Of a DNA stretch of 64,000 nucleotides, positions 18,406-27,918 are shown piece by piece. The position numbers and the translations under genes were made by a program. The stretch's first letter is position 1. Each line of letters starts with the position of its first letter. The notes below the pieces were generated by a model. It searched no databases, was not told the origin of the DNA, and saw only the letters and a program-made list of their open reading frames with translations. The stretch is from Kalmanozyma brasiliensis GHG001 (Eukaryota; Basidiomycota; Ustilaginomycetes; Ustilaginales), in NCBI RefSeq assembly GCF_000497045.1, contig NW_015961988.1, forward strand, positions 310,001 through 374,000, read 5' to 3'.

Positions 18406-21324
18406 ATGCTCTCCTACCAGCAGCAGACTCATAAAGCCTCTTCCTACTCCGATCTTTGCAACCGCAGACCCTCCCTCAAAAGACTCCGCTGCTCGCAGGG
18501 ACAGGCTCGTTCCCTTTGTGTCAAGATGCGCACCACCTCAGGCGCATCCTCGAGCGCCTCCGGGTCAGGTCGACTCAAGGCTGATCTCACAAGAATCGTC
18601 CGTCAAGTTCACAAGACGGCGTCCGACCACAACATCGGCAGCGATTCAGGCGTCTCGTTCTCCGGCGAGGCTTCCTCCTCTTCACAAAAGGCGCGCCAAG
18701 GCACAGGAAGCTCGATTGCCAGCACCATCACGCCCGAATCGGCTCCGGACCGCGCATCCACCGTCACGGATGACAGATCCACCAAAAACGCTCCCACGCT
18801 TTCCACGGGTCTTCCGATGCTGCCTCAGCTCGGCGCGGACGACTCCGACGTGGTCGACTCGCCTGCGCAATTGAGACCCAGCGAGGCCTTCTTCCCATCA
18901 GCACCAGAGTCGTCCTCTCGCTCCTCCTTTTCACTTTCTCCCTCCTCTTCCCAAGACTTCGAGCTCAACGATCTGTGGGACGCCCTGTCAAGGCAACTCA
19001 AGCCGATCGCCGATGTGTTGCGCACAGGTCGACATCGCGAAGATCTCGGCGCCTCGAGGTTGCCTGCCGATTGCGTCTCGGCGCTACAGCTCTGGCTCTG
19101 TACCGACTCGGCCACATCGAAGCAGCAACCTAACAATCACGTCCTCGAAGCTGCCATCGAGATCTTCCGCGTGCTGGCCAACCTTTGCATCGATCACGAC
19201 GCCAACCGCACGGTGCTCGATGCTGCCAAGGCCGCACCCACCATTCTGGCCGCCGTGTCGGCTATCTTGCGCAAGCAAGACCAGTCCAGATCATCGGCGC
19301 TCTTTTCCGTCAAGATCCTCACCTTCCTCCGTGCTGCCATGGGTGCTGTCCTCAATATGCAGCTCGAGCACATCGCTACCCGCCTGTCGCTGGCTACCGT
19401 CGACTGCATCACCACCCTCGCCTCCGTCGCTTCATGTCCACGCATCTACCTGCCGCATCTTTGGGCCATGCCACGCTCTGTCGAGATCGAGAACGATGCC
19501 GATGCCCTGAACAAGCTCAAGATGGGAGCCACCGTGACCAGCTGGGCGTGGCGTATCATCCAGGAGATCTTCGACGACGCAAAAGAGGAAAAGGAAGGTC
19601 AGCCGGATACTCCCTCGGACGAGATGCACGATGGCGACCTAGACGATGCCTCATCACGTGACGTGCGTTCTATCCTTGCGCGACGATGCTTCACAGACCT
19701 GCTGCGACCACTGTCGCTGTACGTAGCTTCAGAGGGACAGACAACGGGTCACCGCATCGAGATCGACGCAGATGACGTAGAGGACTTGGTCGACTCGGAC
19801 GCCGAGATCATGCAGGCGGTGGCTACCCTCATCGAGTCGTGTGCCGCCGAGGAGGCAGATTTCCGTCAGCGCGCTGTTGCCCGCTTCGTCGCCCAACAAG
19901 ACCGATCCGGGCACGGTCAGCTCGAGAATCAGTTTCAATCCGGCCTCGACGTCCTCATGTCGTTTGTCGAAACAGTCGAGCTGCCTCGCGAATGGGTCAG
20001 AGACTTTTCGGCGCTCGACGGCTCGACCCAGACCAGCAGCAATGCCGACGAGGATGCACAAGCGGCGGAAGAGATGCGCAAAGCTTTCGCACAGGCCAAG
20101 GCCTTGGTGGCGGGTGCTGTGGTGACCATCTCGGGTGATGACGACAACATGGTGGAGCTCTTCAGCGGCCCGCTCCACTTCATCGACCGCCTCAAGGCGT
20201 GGGCTCGGTATGATCCCAAGAAGCGCGATGATCTGGTTAGCTGCGGTATGCTTGCACTTGGGAATCTGGCAAGAAGCGACGCGCACTGCCTCAGCTTGGT
20301 GCAGGAACACGGCCTTGCGCCTTTCTTGGCTTCGCTTCTGGCACAGGCGGACGACATCAAGGTGGCACATGGCCTGGTTTCGCTGCTCAAGAATCTGTCC
20401 ATCCCAGCGCCCAACAAGGCGGTCATCGGTCAATTGGACGTGATCGACGCCGTGACTCGTTTCATGAACAAGGACAAGGACATGGTGCAACCGCTCCAAT
20501 TTGCCACGGTGGGTCTGCTCAAGCATCTCTGCGCAGGCGTTACCGAGAATGCAGTGCGACTCGTCGATGATGCGTCCAGCAGCAGTTCCTCATCGTCGGC
20601 ACTCAATGCGCTCATCGACATGATCCGACGTATCGACGACATGCCCACCAAGATGGAAGCGACCCGTGTCCTGGTCAATGTGGTCAAGAGCCTTTGGACG
20701 AGCGCACGAAGCAGCGGATCGCAGGCATCATCGGAGCAAGCCAACCTCGCAGCTCGCCAGAAGGTGGTGCGAAGGGATGTGATTCAGGCTATCGCCGAGA
20801 TGGTGCGAACCAGCCCCAAATACCCAGTGCTGGTCAACGAAGGCATCATTGCTCTTACATTGGTAGGAAGCGAGAGGATGGGTGCAGAGCTCGTGAGCCT
20901 CTCGCTCCTTTCCGAGCCCACCAAAGCAGTGGCAGAGGACGACGAGAACGAAGAGATGGGATCGGACAACGAGACCGGAGCTGCCGTAACACGACGACGA
21001 TCCACGGTCGACAGCTCGGCATCCACATCATCGCATCCGCTGCCGCCGCCGGACTGCGCGCTGGACATGGTCAACCTCGTCCTCGCCAGGAGGGACGCAC
21101 GCATGCCTCCGCAATTCGCTTGCAATGCGTGTGCACTCGTGCTCAGCCTCTGTCATGCGAATCAAGGTGCGAGCAGCACAGGAGCGGTGGGGCAGGATGC
21201 GGTCGCTCGTGTCGCCGCAAAGACGCGACCGGCACTGCAGCAGTTGAAGGAGCATGGACCGACCGAGGCGCTTGCTGCTGCGGCAGATGCCCTCGAGGCT
21301 GTCAGCCAGGCTGCCAACATCTAA
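18406..21324 (+). CDS. Armadillo-repeat protein, SmgGDS (Rap1 GTPase-GDP dissociation stimulator)-like
   Basis: The 972-residue frame has a disordered Ser-rich N-terminus (to about 170) and is helical afterwards. Armadillo-type repeats are clearest at about 590-720: DDLVSCGMLALGNLARSD, VAHGLVSLLKNLSIP and LQFATVGLLKHLCAG, with the GxLxNLA pattern. SmgGDS proteins bind prenylated small GTPases (Rho/Rap) and act as chaperones or exchange factors; this role is inferred by family. Interruptions of low complexity (acidic at about 845-860) occur between repeats. Two starts are possible: the ATG at 18406, or at 18526 (MRTTSGASS, codon 41). The first 40 residues are not obviously protein-like, so the shorter form may be the real one. 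The gene diverges from SRP54. Confidence 0.75.
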   Translation: MLSYQQQTHKASSYSDLCNRRPSLKRLRCSQGQARSLCVKMRTTSGASSSASGSGRLKADLTRIVRQVHKTASDHNIGSDSGVSFSGEASSSSQKARQGTGSSIASTITPESAPDRASTVTDDRSTKNAPTLSTGLPMLPQLGADDSDVVDSPAQLRPSEAFFPSAPESSSRSSFSLSPSSSQDFELNDLWDALSRQLKPIADVLRTGRHREDLGASRLPADCVSALQLWLCTDSATSKQQPNNHVLEAAIEIFRVLANLCIDHDANRTVLDAAKAAPTILAAVSAILRKQDQSRSSALFSVKILTFLRAAMGAVLNMQLEHIATRLSLATVDCITTLASVASCPRIYLPHLWAMPRSVEIENDADALNKLKMGATVTSWAWRIIQEIFDDAKEEKEGQPDTPSDEMHDGDLDDASSRDVRSILARRCFTDLLRPLSLYVASEGQTTGHRIEIDADDVEDLVDSDAEIMQAVATLIESCAAEEADFRQRAVARFVAQQDRSGHGQLENQFQSGLDVLMSFVETVELPREWVRDFSALDGSTQTSSNADEDAQAAEEMRKAFAQAKALVAGAVVTISGDDDNMVELFSGPLHFIDRLKAWARYDPKKRDDLVSCGMLALGNLARSDAHCLSLVQEHGLAPFLASLLAQADDIKVAHGLVSLLKNLSIPAPNKAVIGQLDVIDAVTRFMNKDKDMVQPLQFATVGLLKHLCAGVTENAVRLVDDASSSSSSSSALNALIDMIRRIDDMPTKMEATRVLVNVVKSLWTSARSSGSQASSEQANLAARQKVVRRDVIQAIAEMVRTSPKYPVLVNEGIIALTLVGSERMGAELVSLSLLSEPTKAVAEDDENEEMGSDNETGAAVTRRRSTVDSSASTSSHPLPPPDCALDMVNLVLARRDARMPPQFACNACALVLSLCHANQGASSTGAVGQDAVARVAAKTRPALQQLKEHGPTEALAAAADALEAVSQAANI

Positions 21325-21338
21325 ACTACATCTCGTCT

Positions 21339-21344
21339 AATAAA
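21339..21344 (+). terminator. AATAAA polyadenylation-type signal of the ARM gene
   Basis: A perfect AATAAA lies 15 bp after the ARM stop codon. It is a plausible efficiency element for 3'-end formation; fungal signals are loose, so this is only suggestive. Confidence 0.4.
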
Positions 21345-21585
21345 AGACAGCCCATCATATCGACGTCCTTGCCGGAGTGTCCGGTGTGGTTGAGAGTGAG
21401 AGTGGTGCTAGGTGGCATGTCGAGCAGATCGGCGATCGGAGACCGTAGAGGCGCTTCGCATCGCGGTTGTCAAGCTTGACAACCGAAAAAACGTGGCAGA
21501 AATTCCCGTTGCAACGGAACGGCGAGCGGGCGGTCGAGCAGTCAGAGCGTTGACGTAGTTTTCTAAATTCAAAATGAAAGAGTCT

Positions 21586-21603
21586 AGAGAGAGAGAGAGA
21601 GAG
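21586..21603. repeat. (AG)9 microsatellite
   Basis: Nine AG units in the intergenic stretch upstream of ROT1. Confidence 0.9.
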
Positions 21604-22096
21604 CGCACGCGGCGGGCGGCGCGGTGCGGCGAACCTGCGGAGCTGTGATGTCTCTTTATGCAGGAAAATGGCCTCGGATCGGCCACAATTGGGCTGTGAC
21701 CGAGCCACAGTCTGAGAGTCGACCTTCGAACACTGTAACATCACATTTTGAACCGTGCTGAAGCCTGTTTTGAGCAATCACATTCTCATGCGCCGATTCA
21801 AGGTCAACTTTCTGTTCCTGTTTCAGTTGTGATTTCAACCAGCAAGCTTCACCTTTTGAGTTTTTGCTCGTCACCACCATCATCATCCTCACACGTACGC
21901 TTTCGCCCTGTTCCTTCAGCGACGTACGCGCATCAGCTCGAGCAGACAAGGTCAAAGCTCTTCCCCTGCGGTCCTCTCGCGTCGCGCCGCTGCTTCGCCC
22001 GGCTTGCACTCATCGCGCTCACGAAGTGACATTTTCTTCCTCGCATCGCATACCCAGCATTCAATTCTGACGACTCAGCACATTCTTCGGCCCATC

Positions 22097-22735
22097 ATGT
22101 CGAGACTCACCTCGTCAGCACTCTCGCTGGTGCTCGCCATCGCATCACTGGCGCTGCTCCTGCCCTCCTCCGCCTCCGCGCAGGACTTCACCTTCCAAAA
22201 CGTCACCTCGATCATGGGCACATGGTCCTCAGGCTCACAGAACGTCACCACAGGCCTCGAATTCTTCAACCCCATCACGCAAGAATTCACGCTGCCAGCC
22301 ACGACCGGCATTTCGTACTCGTTCACCGACGACGGCTTCTTCGAGGAGTCGCGCTACCAGTTCACATCCAACGCCGTCACCAACCGCTGCTTCAAAGCGT
22401 CGCTCATCTGGCAACACGGCACATATCAGTTCCACACCAATGGGTCTATTACCCTCAACCCCTTCCCCGCCGATGGATACGTCCAGGTGCTCGACCCTTG
22501 TGGTGCCCAAACCAGCTCCATCTACCACTATGCCGAGTTCGAGCTGATCAGCTCGTGGTACAACTACCAAGACAACCACCCTGGCTTCATGCCGACAGGG
22601 ACGTCCGCGTACGCCTTGCAAATGCAGCAATTCGACGGCAGCAAGATGCCTCTCATGTGGCTCAAGTCGCGGCCCCCTAACATGCTTCCCACTAAGCAAT
22701 TGTTCCAGAAGGTGTTGAACGACGCTGGCGCATGA
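22097..22735 (+). CDS. ROT1: Rot1 family ER protein
   Basis: Rot1 is an ER folding factor needed for N- and O-glycosylation and cell-wall beta-1,6-glucan in yeast. The 212-residue product starts with a signal peptide (hydrophobic 9-22, likely cleavage at ASA-Q near 28/29). It then follows the family pattern closely: GTWSSGS with the following NVTTG, FFNPITQEF, GISYSFTDDGFFEESRYQF, KASLIWQHGTYQF and DPCGAQTSS. Three N-glycosylation sequons (NVT, NVT, NGS) are visible. Yeast Rot1 is longer and has a C-terminal membrane anchor; here the protein ends at LNDAGA without an obvious hydrophobic anchor or HDEL signal. The ATG at 22097 is chosen because it opens the signal peptide; the frame is open 31 codons further upstream. 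Confidence 0.93.
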   Translation: MSRLTSSALSLVLAIASLALLLPSSASAQDFTFQNVTSIMGTWSSGSQNVTTGLEFFNPITQEFTLPATTGISYSFTDDGFFEESRYQFTSNAVTNRCFKASLIWQHGTYQFHTNGSITLNPFPADGYVQVLDPCGAQTSSIYHYAEFELISSWYNYQDNHPGFMPTGTSAYALQMQQFDGSKMPLMWLKSRPPNMLPTKQLFQKVLNDAGA

Positions 22736-22955
22736 GCTGCCCGACGTTGTTGCTGTTGCTATCGTCCTTTTCCGGCTCTCCCCGAAGATAGCAGACTTCT
22801 CGCATTCACGGACATTCGCATCCCACTTGTGATTCATATACCAACTTTCTCGACAAAGACCAACCAGCGCCGCCCACTTTTCATACTCTTGCATGTTTTT
22901 CGCAATTCAGTCGTACACACATTCCATCCGCCCACTTGCTTGTGTTCCCCAAGCT

Positions 22956-23056
22956 GCGAGCAAAGGAGGGCCAGGCAGAGAAGCGTATCTGGCTGTGTTG
23001 CAACGTGATACTGAGTCTCTTGACGCTTTTGGAGACGCATGTCTGATCGCAAGGCG
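22956..23056 (+). repeat. left arm of a 101-bp inverted repeat
   Basis: Its reverse complement aligns without gaps to 23150-23250, with 92 of 101 matches by hand count. A 93-bp spacer separates the arms. Confidence 0.93.
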
Positions 23057-23149
23057 CAGTTGAGACTCTGAGCGGCCAGTGCTTCACAGTCCGCGCTCGA
23101 ACACGAGACGAAAGGATCGAACAGGCACACGTGGAATGGCATCACGGAA

Positions 23150-23250
23150 CGCCTTTCGATCAGACATGCGTCTCCAAAAGCGTCAAGCCACTCAGTATCA
23201 CGCTGCAACACAGCCAGATACGCTTCTTTGCCTGGCTCTCCACTGCTTGC
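23150..23250 (-). repeat. right arm of a 101-bp inverted repeat
   Basis: Partner of 22956-23056. The longest perfect block is 31 bp (starting eight bases into this arm). Homology stops abruptly at the inner side, where the spacer sequences do not match. Confidence 0.93.
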
Positions 23251-23325
23251 GATCATCGTTGACGGAGGAGTCGTGCTTTTTCATGATGCGTACTCTATCG
23301 TCTACACCGCTTGGTGCGGGAATGA

Positions 23326-24237
23326 TCACGCGTCCGTCTGCTTCCATACGTTGGCCTCCTCCGCCTGTGGCTTGCCATTCGACCTGCTCGCCGGTCCGTC
23401 GTCCTCCTCGTCGTCATCGTCGATCGAAAATAGATCCTCCCTGCGCACTTTCGCCCCTGGATCCGCCGCTCCGCTTCGCTGACTCGTCGAGGGCATCGCA
23501 CCAATGTCAACGCTGTCGTCCCAAATATCGTTATCGCTGAACCGTGCCTTCTTCTTCCCCGCTCCCTGCGATGTCGCACCTCCTTCCCTCAGTATCCCCC
23601 TCGGCCCCTCCTCCTCCTCTTCGTCCAGCTCGGCATCCCCATATTCCACATCCAATGGCTCATACAACCGCTCGATCTCCCTTCGTGCCCTATACCTCTT
23701 CTCTGCGTGATAACTCAACCACAATCCCAAACTGCTCCCCAGCAAATTCGCTACGATATCTCCCCACTGGAACACCTTATACGGCAGAGCGCTTTGGACG
23801 ATCTCGCTACCCACTCCGCCAACTACAAAACATGTGATTCCGGTCAAAAACAGCGAGGCGTTGCGCCAGAGGTAGCTCGCCCTCGCCGGCTCATCGACAT
23901 CCCAGATCATATAGAACATCGACGTGGCGAGGAGGAAGCAGATGAAGTGAAGCAACTTGTCGTTGAGTCGTAGCCAGGTGGAGGAGCGAGGATGGAAGCC
24001 GAGGATGCCGAGCAGGAGGAGATCGAGGATGTTTAGTAGGACAAAGGCGGGGCGGATGCGGAGCGGGAGCGCGGGGCCGGAGGTGGAGGAGGAGGGGGGC
24101 GAGAGACGCACGGAGCGGAGGAGGAGGGAGCGCAGGATGGTGAGTCGTTGCGAGAGCGTGCCGGTAGACGGGTGGAAGAGCGAGGTGACGTCGGCGGTGA
24201 ACCGCGACCATCCGGAGGACGTTTCTAGTCGAGGCAT
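23326..24237 (-). CDS. VanZ-like integral membrane protein
   Basis: A 303-residue protein, taking the first true ATG at 24237 (MPRLETSS); the frame continues upstream only to a GTG. Hydrophobic segments at about 60-80, 92-110, 128-146 and 158-175 make a four-helix membrane domain. Two VanZ hallmarks are present: the NDKLLHFICFLL segment (Asp-Lys-His) and SEIVQSALPYKVFQWGDIVAN, which matches the family's 'SExxQ...Dxx(A)N' signature. VanZ domains are best known in bacteria (teicoplanin resistance), and their chemistry is not established in fungi. The C-terminal half is cytosolic-type, acidic and disordered, with a run of Glu around 215-220 and an Asp/Glu run around 275-285. It converges with ROT1. 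Confidence 0.8.
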   Translation of the reverse strand: MPRLETSSGWSRFTADVTSLFHPSTGTLSQRLTILRSLLLRSVRLSPPSSSTSGPALPLRIRPAFVLLNILDLLLLGILGFHPRSSTWLRLNDKLLHFICFLLATSMFYMIWDVDEPARASYLWRNASLFLTGITCFVVGGVGSEIVQSALPYKVFQWGDIVANLLGSSLGLWLSYHAEKRYRARREIERLYEPLDVEYGDAELDEEEEEGPRGILREGGATSQGAGKKKARFSDNDIWDDSVDIGAMPSTSQRSGAADPGAKVRREDLFSIDDDDEEDDGPASRSNGKPQAEEANVWKQTDA

Positions 24238-24811
24238 TGTGAGGGAGTATGCCAGGAGAAGGTCGCTTCCGATGACGCCGCTGTGATGGGTGTGCAGCAC
24301 TACAGATGAAGTGCAGAGGATGTTGAAGAGCGGCACGGCAGGTTCAGCGTAGGCAGATCCGGCCTAAGAAGGCGGTCGAGAGTGCAGCTGCAGCAGATGT
24401 TCGTCGCTGGTATCGTCGCACTTTCAGCTTGGCCTTGAAGTGCAATTCGGTGGCAAGCGTACAGCTGCCTTTCCTCTGGGCGACGATCGAGGTGGTGACA
24501 GCAGTGAAGGCTGTTCGTGCTCTTGAAAGATGCGATCAGGGCGTTGGTCGAAGAGCAAAATGAAAGCAGGTGACGAGAACGAGGAAGGTTCTTGGCGCCA
24601 GAAATTTAGGGCGGTGGCTCGTTCACTCTCACACTCAGGGTCCAAAGCTCTTTCTTGACTGCGCCATCCTTTCGTTCGTCACGCGCCCCCTCCTTTGCTC
24701 AGCCCCACCATCTCAATCCATCTCAAATCTCACACACGATCACGCTCTGAACAGTGACAATGACAACGATCCCATTTCCGATAGAAGCCCAACAATAAAA
24801 GGTAATGTACG
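24238..24811. other. gene-free stretch upstream of the VanZ-like gene
   Basis: About 570 bp between two minus-strand genes. It should carry the VanZ-like promoter and the 3' end of the seven-TM gene. No convincing ORF. Confidence 0.5.
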
Positions 24812-25978
24812 CTACGACTTGGACAGGTTGGGGAACTGCGCCTGCGCGCTCTGCTTGGGCGACTCCAAGACCCCTACAAGGTGCTCGGGCATAGGGTCAT
24901 GCGACACGGTCCTCTCCTCGGTGATGCTGACGATCGCCGCGGGTCTCTGCGCCTCGACGTCGTCGTGCATCGAGATGGTGCCGAAGCTCTTTGCGTCTGC
25001 GGTGGGGTGGACGTTGCCGCCGGTGTAGCTGAGCGAGTTGACGCCCGTCTGGGACACGGCCGTTGCGCCGGACGCCGTAGCCCCACTCCTGCCGGCGAAG
25101 GACGGGTGGAGCTGACCAGTGCGACGGAAGAAGCGGCTGAACTTTTCCATGCTCGACCCGCTGAGCTCCGCAAAGCTCGTGCCGTCCGGTCGCGGCTTGG
25201 CCTCTTCGGCGAGGTTGACGTAAAGTCGGGTGGCGCACATGACGCACACGGTGGCACTTGGGATGGCGCAGATGAGCGACATGACCGGGTTCAGATTGGC
25301 CAGCGTCAGACCTGCCACCAGACTGTTGATCAGGAAGGTGGCGAGGAAGTACTGGAAGCCCTGCTTGACGAGGATGGTGCCGATACGCGAGCCCGAGTTC
25401 ATTCGGACCACGCCGACGACGGTGAGCAGCATCACGACAAAGTCGAACACGATGGTGACGATGTACTTGATGGCGTAGTTTTCCGAGATGCCGGTAAAGT
25501 TGCAAGCGCCCTCAGTCCACGAGTTGCCGCTCTGGGCCACCCACTCAGCCTGGATGTCGGTCACGCCCTCCATCCACGCCGCGAGCAGGCCGAGCGTCAT
25601 CACCGCCAACAGGACCGAGACGGCGGTGCGCGTCTTGCCGTTGAAGACGCACACAGCTCGGAACGCCAGCAACACGGAGGATGAAACCGCGACGAAACCC
25701 ATCTGCGTCTCGATCGCCTCCATGGTGGCCTGGCAGTTGATGCGCCAGGTCGAGGTGATGAAGATGAGCGAGGTGCACAGGAAGCCGATCATGAAGATCT
25801 TGCTGAGGATGTAGGGAAGCTGCGGCCATCGACGCTGGCGTTTGACGAAAAGCATGTTGATGTCGAAGAGGAAGTACTGGCAGATGTCGTAGGCGAAGAT
25901 GCCGATGCAGATGTACATGAGCGCCTGGGCGGCGTAGAACGCCTGCCCGATGACGACGGGGGATTTCCAATCGGTCAT
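24812..25978 (-). CDS. Seven-transmembrane protein of unknown function
   Basis: The 388-residue protein has seven hydrophobic segments at about 9-34, 57-75, 86-112, 118-138, 169-190, 211-230 and 233-254, followed by a Ser/Thr-rich hydrophilic tail of about 130 residues. The arrangement, with a short extracellular N-terminus, a basic loop (VKRQRRWPQ, about 45-53) after helix 1 and a long cytosolic tail, resembles the many basidiomycete seven-TM proteins that look receptor-like. GACNFTGIS in the loop after helix 4 carries a glycosylation sequon. It does not look like the Ste3 pheromone receptors. Ligand and role are unknown. The start at 25978 is the only reasonable ATG. Confidence 0.75.
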   Translation of the reverse strand: MTDWKSPVVIGQAFYAAQALMYICIGIFAYDICQYFLFDINMLFVKRQRRWPQLPYILSKIFMIGFLCTSLIFITSTWRINCQATMEAIETQMGFVAVSSSVLLAFRAVCVFNGKTRTAVSVLLAVMTLGLLAAWMEGVTDIQAEWVAQSGNSWTEGACNFTGISENYAIKYIVTIVFDFVVMLLTVVGVVRMNSGSRIGTILVKQGFQYFLATFLINSLVAGLTLANLNPVMSLICAIPSATVCVMCATRLYVNLAEEAKPRPDGTSFAELSGSSMEKFSRFFRRTGQLHPSFAGRSGATASGATAVSQTGVNSLSYTGGNVHPTADAKSFGTISMHDDVEAQRPAAIVSITEERTVSHDPMPEHLVGVLESPKQSAQAQFPNLSKS

Positions 25979-27918
25979 TGTTGGATGAGGTGAGTGTGCG
26001 GATGATGGAGGTAGGGAGGGGTGATCCGAGGGGGCGACGACGAAGCATGAACGAGATGGAGCGGATACTTATACATTGGGGGACGAGCGAGCATCCCAGC
26101 CACGGCGACTGGCACGAGTGCAGGCGATCGTACCGACCACGCATGAAACCAAGCCAACGGCCACCACCACCATCTCAGACATGGCTTCTCGCATTGCTCC
26201 GCACCTTTCTCTGGACGGAGTGCCAATAGGGTTGACAGCCGAGAAACACGGAATCGGCCCATCGAGAGCATCGAACTGCAAGGCGGCTATCAGCTGCTGC
26301 CAAACGTGGCTGGGACAAGGCAGCGTCGGCGGCTGGGGGACTAGTGCAAGCGCCTAGTCTCTCTGCAAGGAACCGAGACGAGGCTGTCAGCTGGTGCCCA
26401 CATTTTTTGCCGAAAAAGGTAAGCGAGCGTCTTGAACGTGGTGCGGGGTTGCAAAGCGTAGGCCGGTGTGGTACGGTCGATCTTCTTTGCCAAGTCGCCT
26501 CTCTGACAGGTGTTGGACAGATCGATGTTGCATGCGGTCCACTTTGGCAGTGTGTCCAAAGCATAAGCCGCCCGATTTTTTTTTTGGTCGGTCGCAGTTC
26601 GAATAATTTCGATTTATCTCGCTGACAAGCCCGCAAAAAATGTTTCACTCGCTCAAATGGCTGGGCGTCTGCCCGCATGGCATGGTTTGAATCGCTGCGC
26701 ACATGCAGACGTCGGTCAAGCGGGCAGGTCTTGAGCACGATAGGTCGATCGCACGAGGAATTCGACACGAGGGTGTGGTGATCTGTGGAGACGGGGTTGC
26801 GATCCAGGCCTGATCGGAGAGGTTAAAAAAAGGCTACGCGCTCCCGTATCCGGATGGAGGTAGATTTTATTCCAAGCTTGCCTACCTGAGGCGATCCGAG
26901 ATGGCCATTCCGTACTGGACAGCGATCGTATCTCCCCCAGGTAGTCTCGGGACGGGTGTCCGACTCGCCCCAACTGGGGGCACGGGAGCAGCCTCCTCTC
27001 GTGGCTGCAACAAACGTGTCTCACCTCGGGTGGTGCGTTAGCATGTCTCTCTGGCTTCGCTTTAGGGTGGCGACTCGATGAGACATTTTTTTGTTCCCCC
27101 TTGGGCACTTTTTGACAGTCCAACTGACGGATTGCAAGCCACGGCTTTCGTGTGCGTGCTGGGTTTCAGCCTCCCCCTGCTGAAAACTCAGCTGGTAGCT
27201 CTCCTGTCTCTCAGCGACTCTGCAGATGCGGGCTGGCAAACAGCGACTGCAGCTTTTAGAGCTCGATCTGCAGCCTCTCCCGACGTGAAGGGCCTGGACT
27301 CGCACGCAACAAGGTTCGATCACAGCCAGCCACTGTATAAACAAAGCTCCGCGATCTTTCGTGGTCCCGGGATTCGCTCCTTCCGTACCATCGGATGGTG
27401 ATTGCAGCACGCAATGCGCAAATGATGGTGACGAGGAGGAAGGTACATTACAGCGCGGTGTGGTGCAGGTGAAAGGGCCGCGGCAAGGCCGGTGCTCGTC
27501 GCTAAGAGGCCTGGCCCTCAATGCGAAGTGCCAAGAGCAGGCGTAACAGCCACGCCTACTGTGGCTCAAGCTGCTCGTGGCGTCCAGGCTGGACACGCTT
27601 CAACGCGAAACGATCCATTCAGGGCTGTTGATCGGCAAGCAGGACGAAACGACGAGCGAGCACGACATCCAGCAAGTCGCATTCCGATCCGGGAAAGCTA
27701 GTGAGGGACCGAGCTGGGAAGCCCTATCGTTCCGCGTGCGGTGTGCGGGATTTGCAAAGCCCGCCGGAAACCTTCTTTCCCACGGTCCGTCGCCGCAGAT
27801 TGAATCTCACACTCGTTCAACAGCAGCATACCCCGCAGCACGCACCCGATCGTCCTCGCTGATCACGCTCCAGCCTCGCGCTCGTTCTCGAAGTATGAAT
27901 GCATTGCTCTATACAAGG
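25979..27918. other. gene-free stretch upstream of the seven-TM gene
   Basis: A 1.9 kb stretch between two minus-strand genes. Only short mutually overlapping frames occur, without domains or signal peptides. It should hold the seven-TM promoter and the 3' end of the aconitase gene. Confidence 0.5.
26067..26074 (-). promoter_or_regulatory. TATA-like element of the seven-TM gene
   Basis: GTATAAGT on the minus strand, about 90 bp upstream of the ATG at 25978. Position and sequence suit a TATA box. Confidence 0.35.

Larger units (their letters stand above)
21325..22096. other. gene-free stretch between ARM and ROT1 genes
   Basis: About 770 bp holding the ARM 3' end and the ROT1 promoter/leader. 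It includes an (AG)9 tract and becomes CT-rich before the ROT1 ATG. No supported ORF. Confidence 0.5.
22736..23325. other. convergent 3' intergenic region with long inverted repeat
   Basis: About 590 bp between the ROT1 stop (plus) and the VanZ-like stop (minus). Half of it is occupied by the hairpin-forming inverted repeat listed separately. No supported ORF. Confidence 0.6.

Noticed and set aside
27311..27330. GGTTCGATCAC, resembling a tRNA B box
   Set aside because: The last conserved C is missing and no cloverleaf or A box could be drawn upstream.
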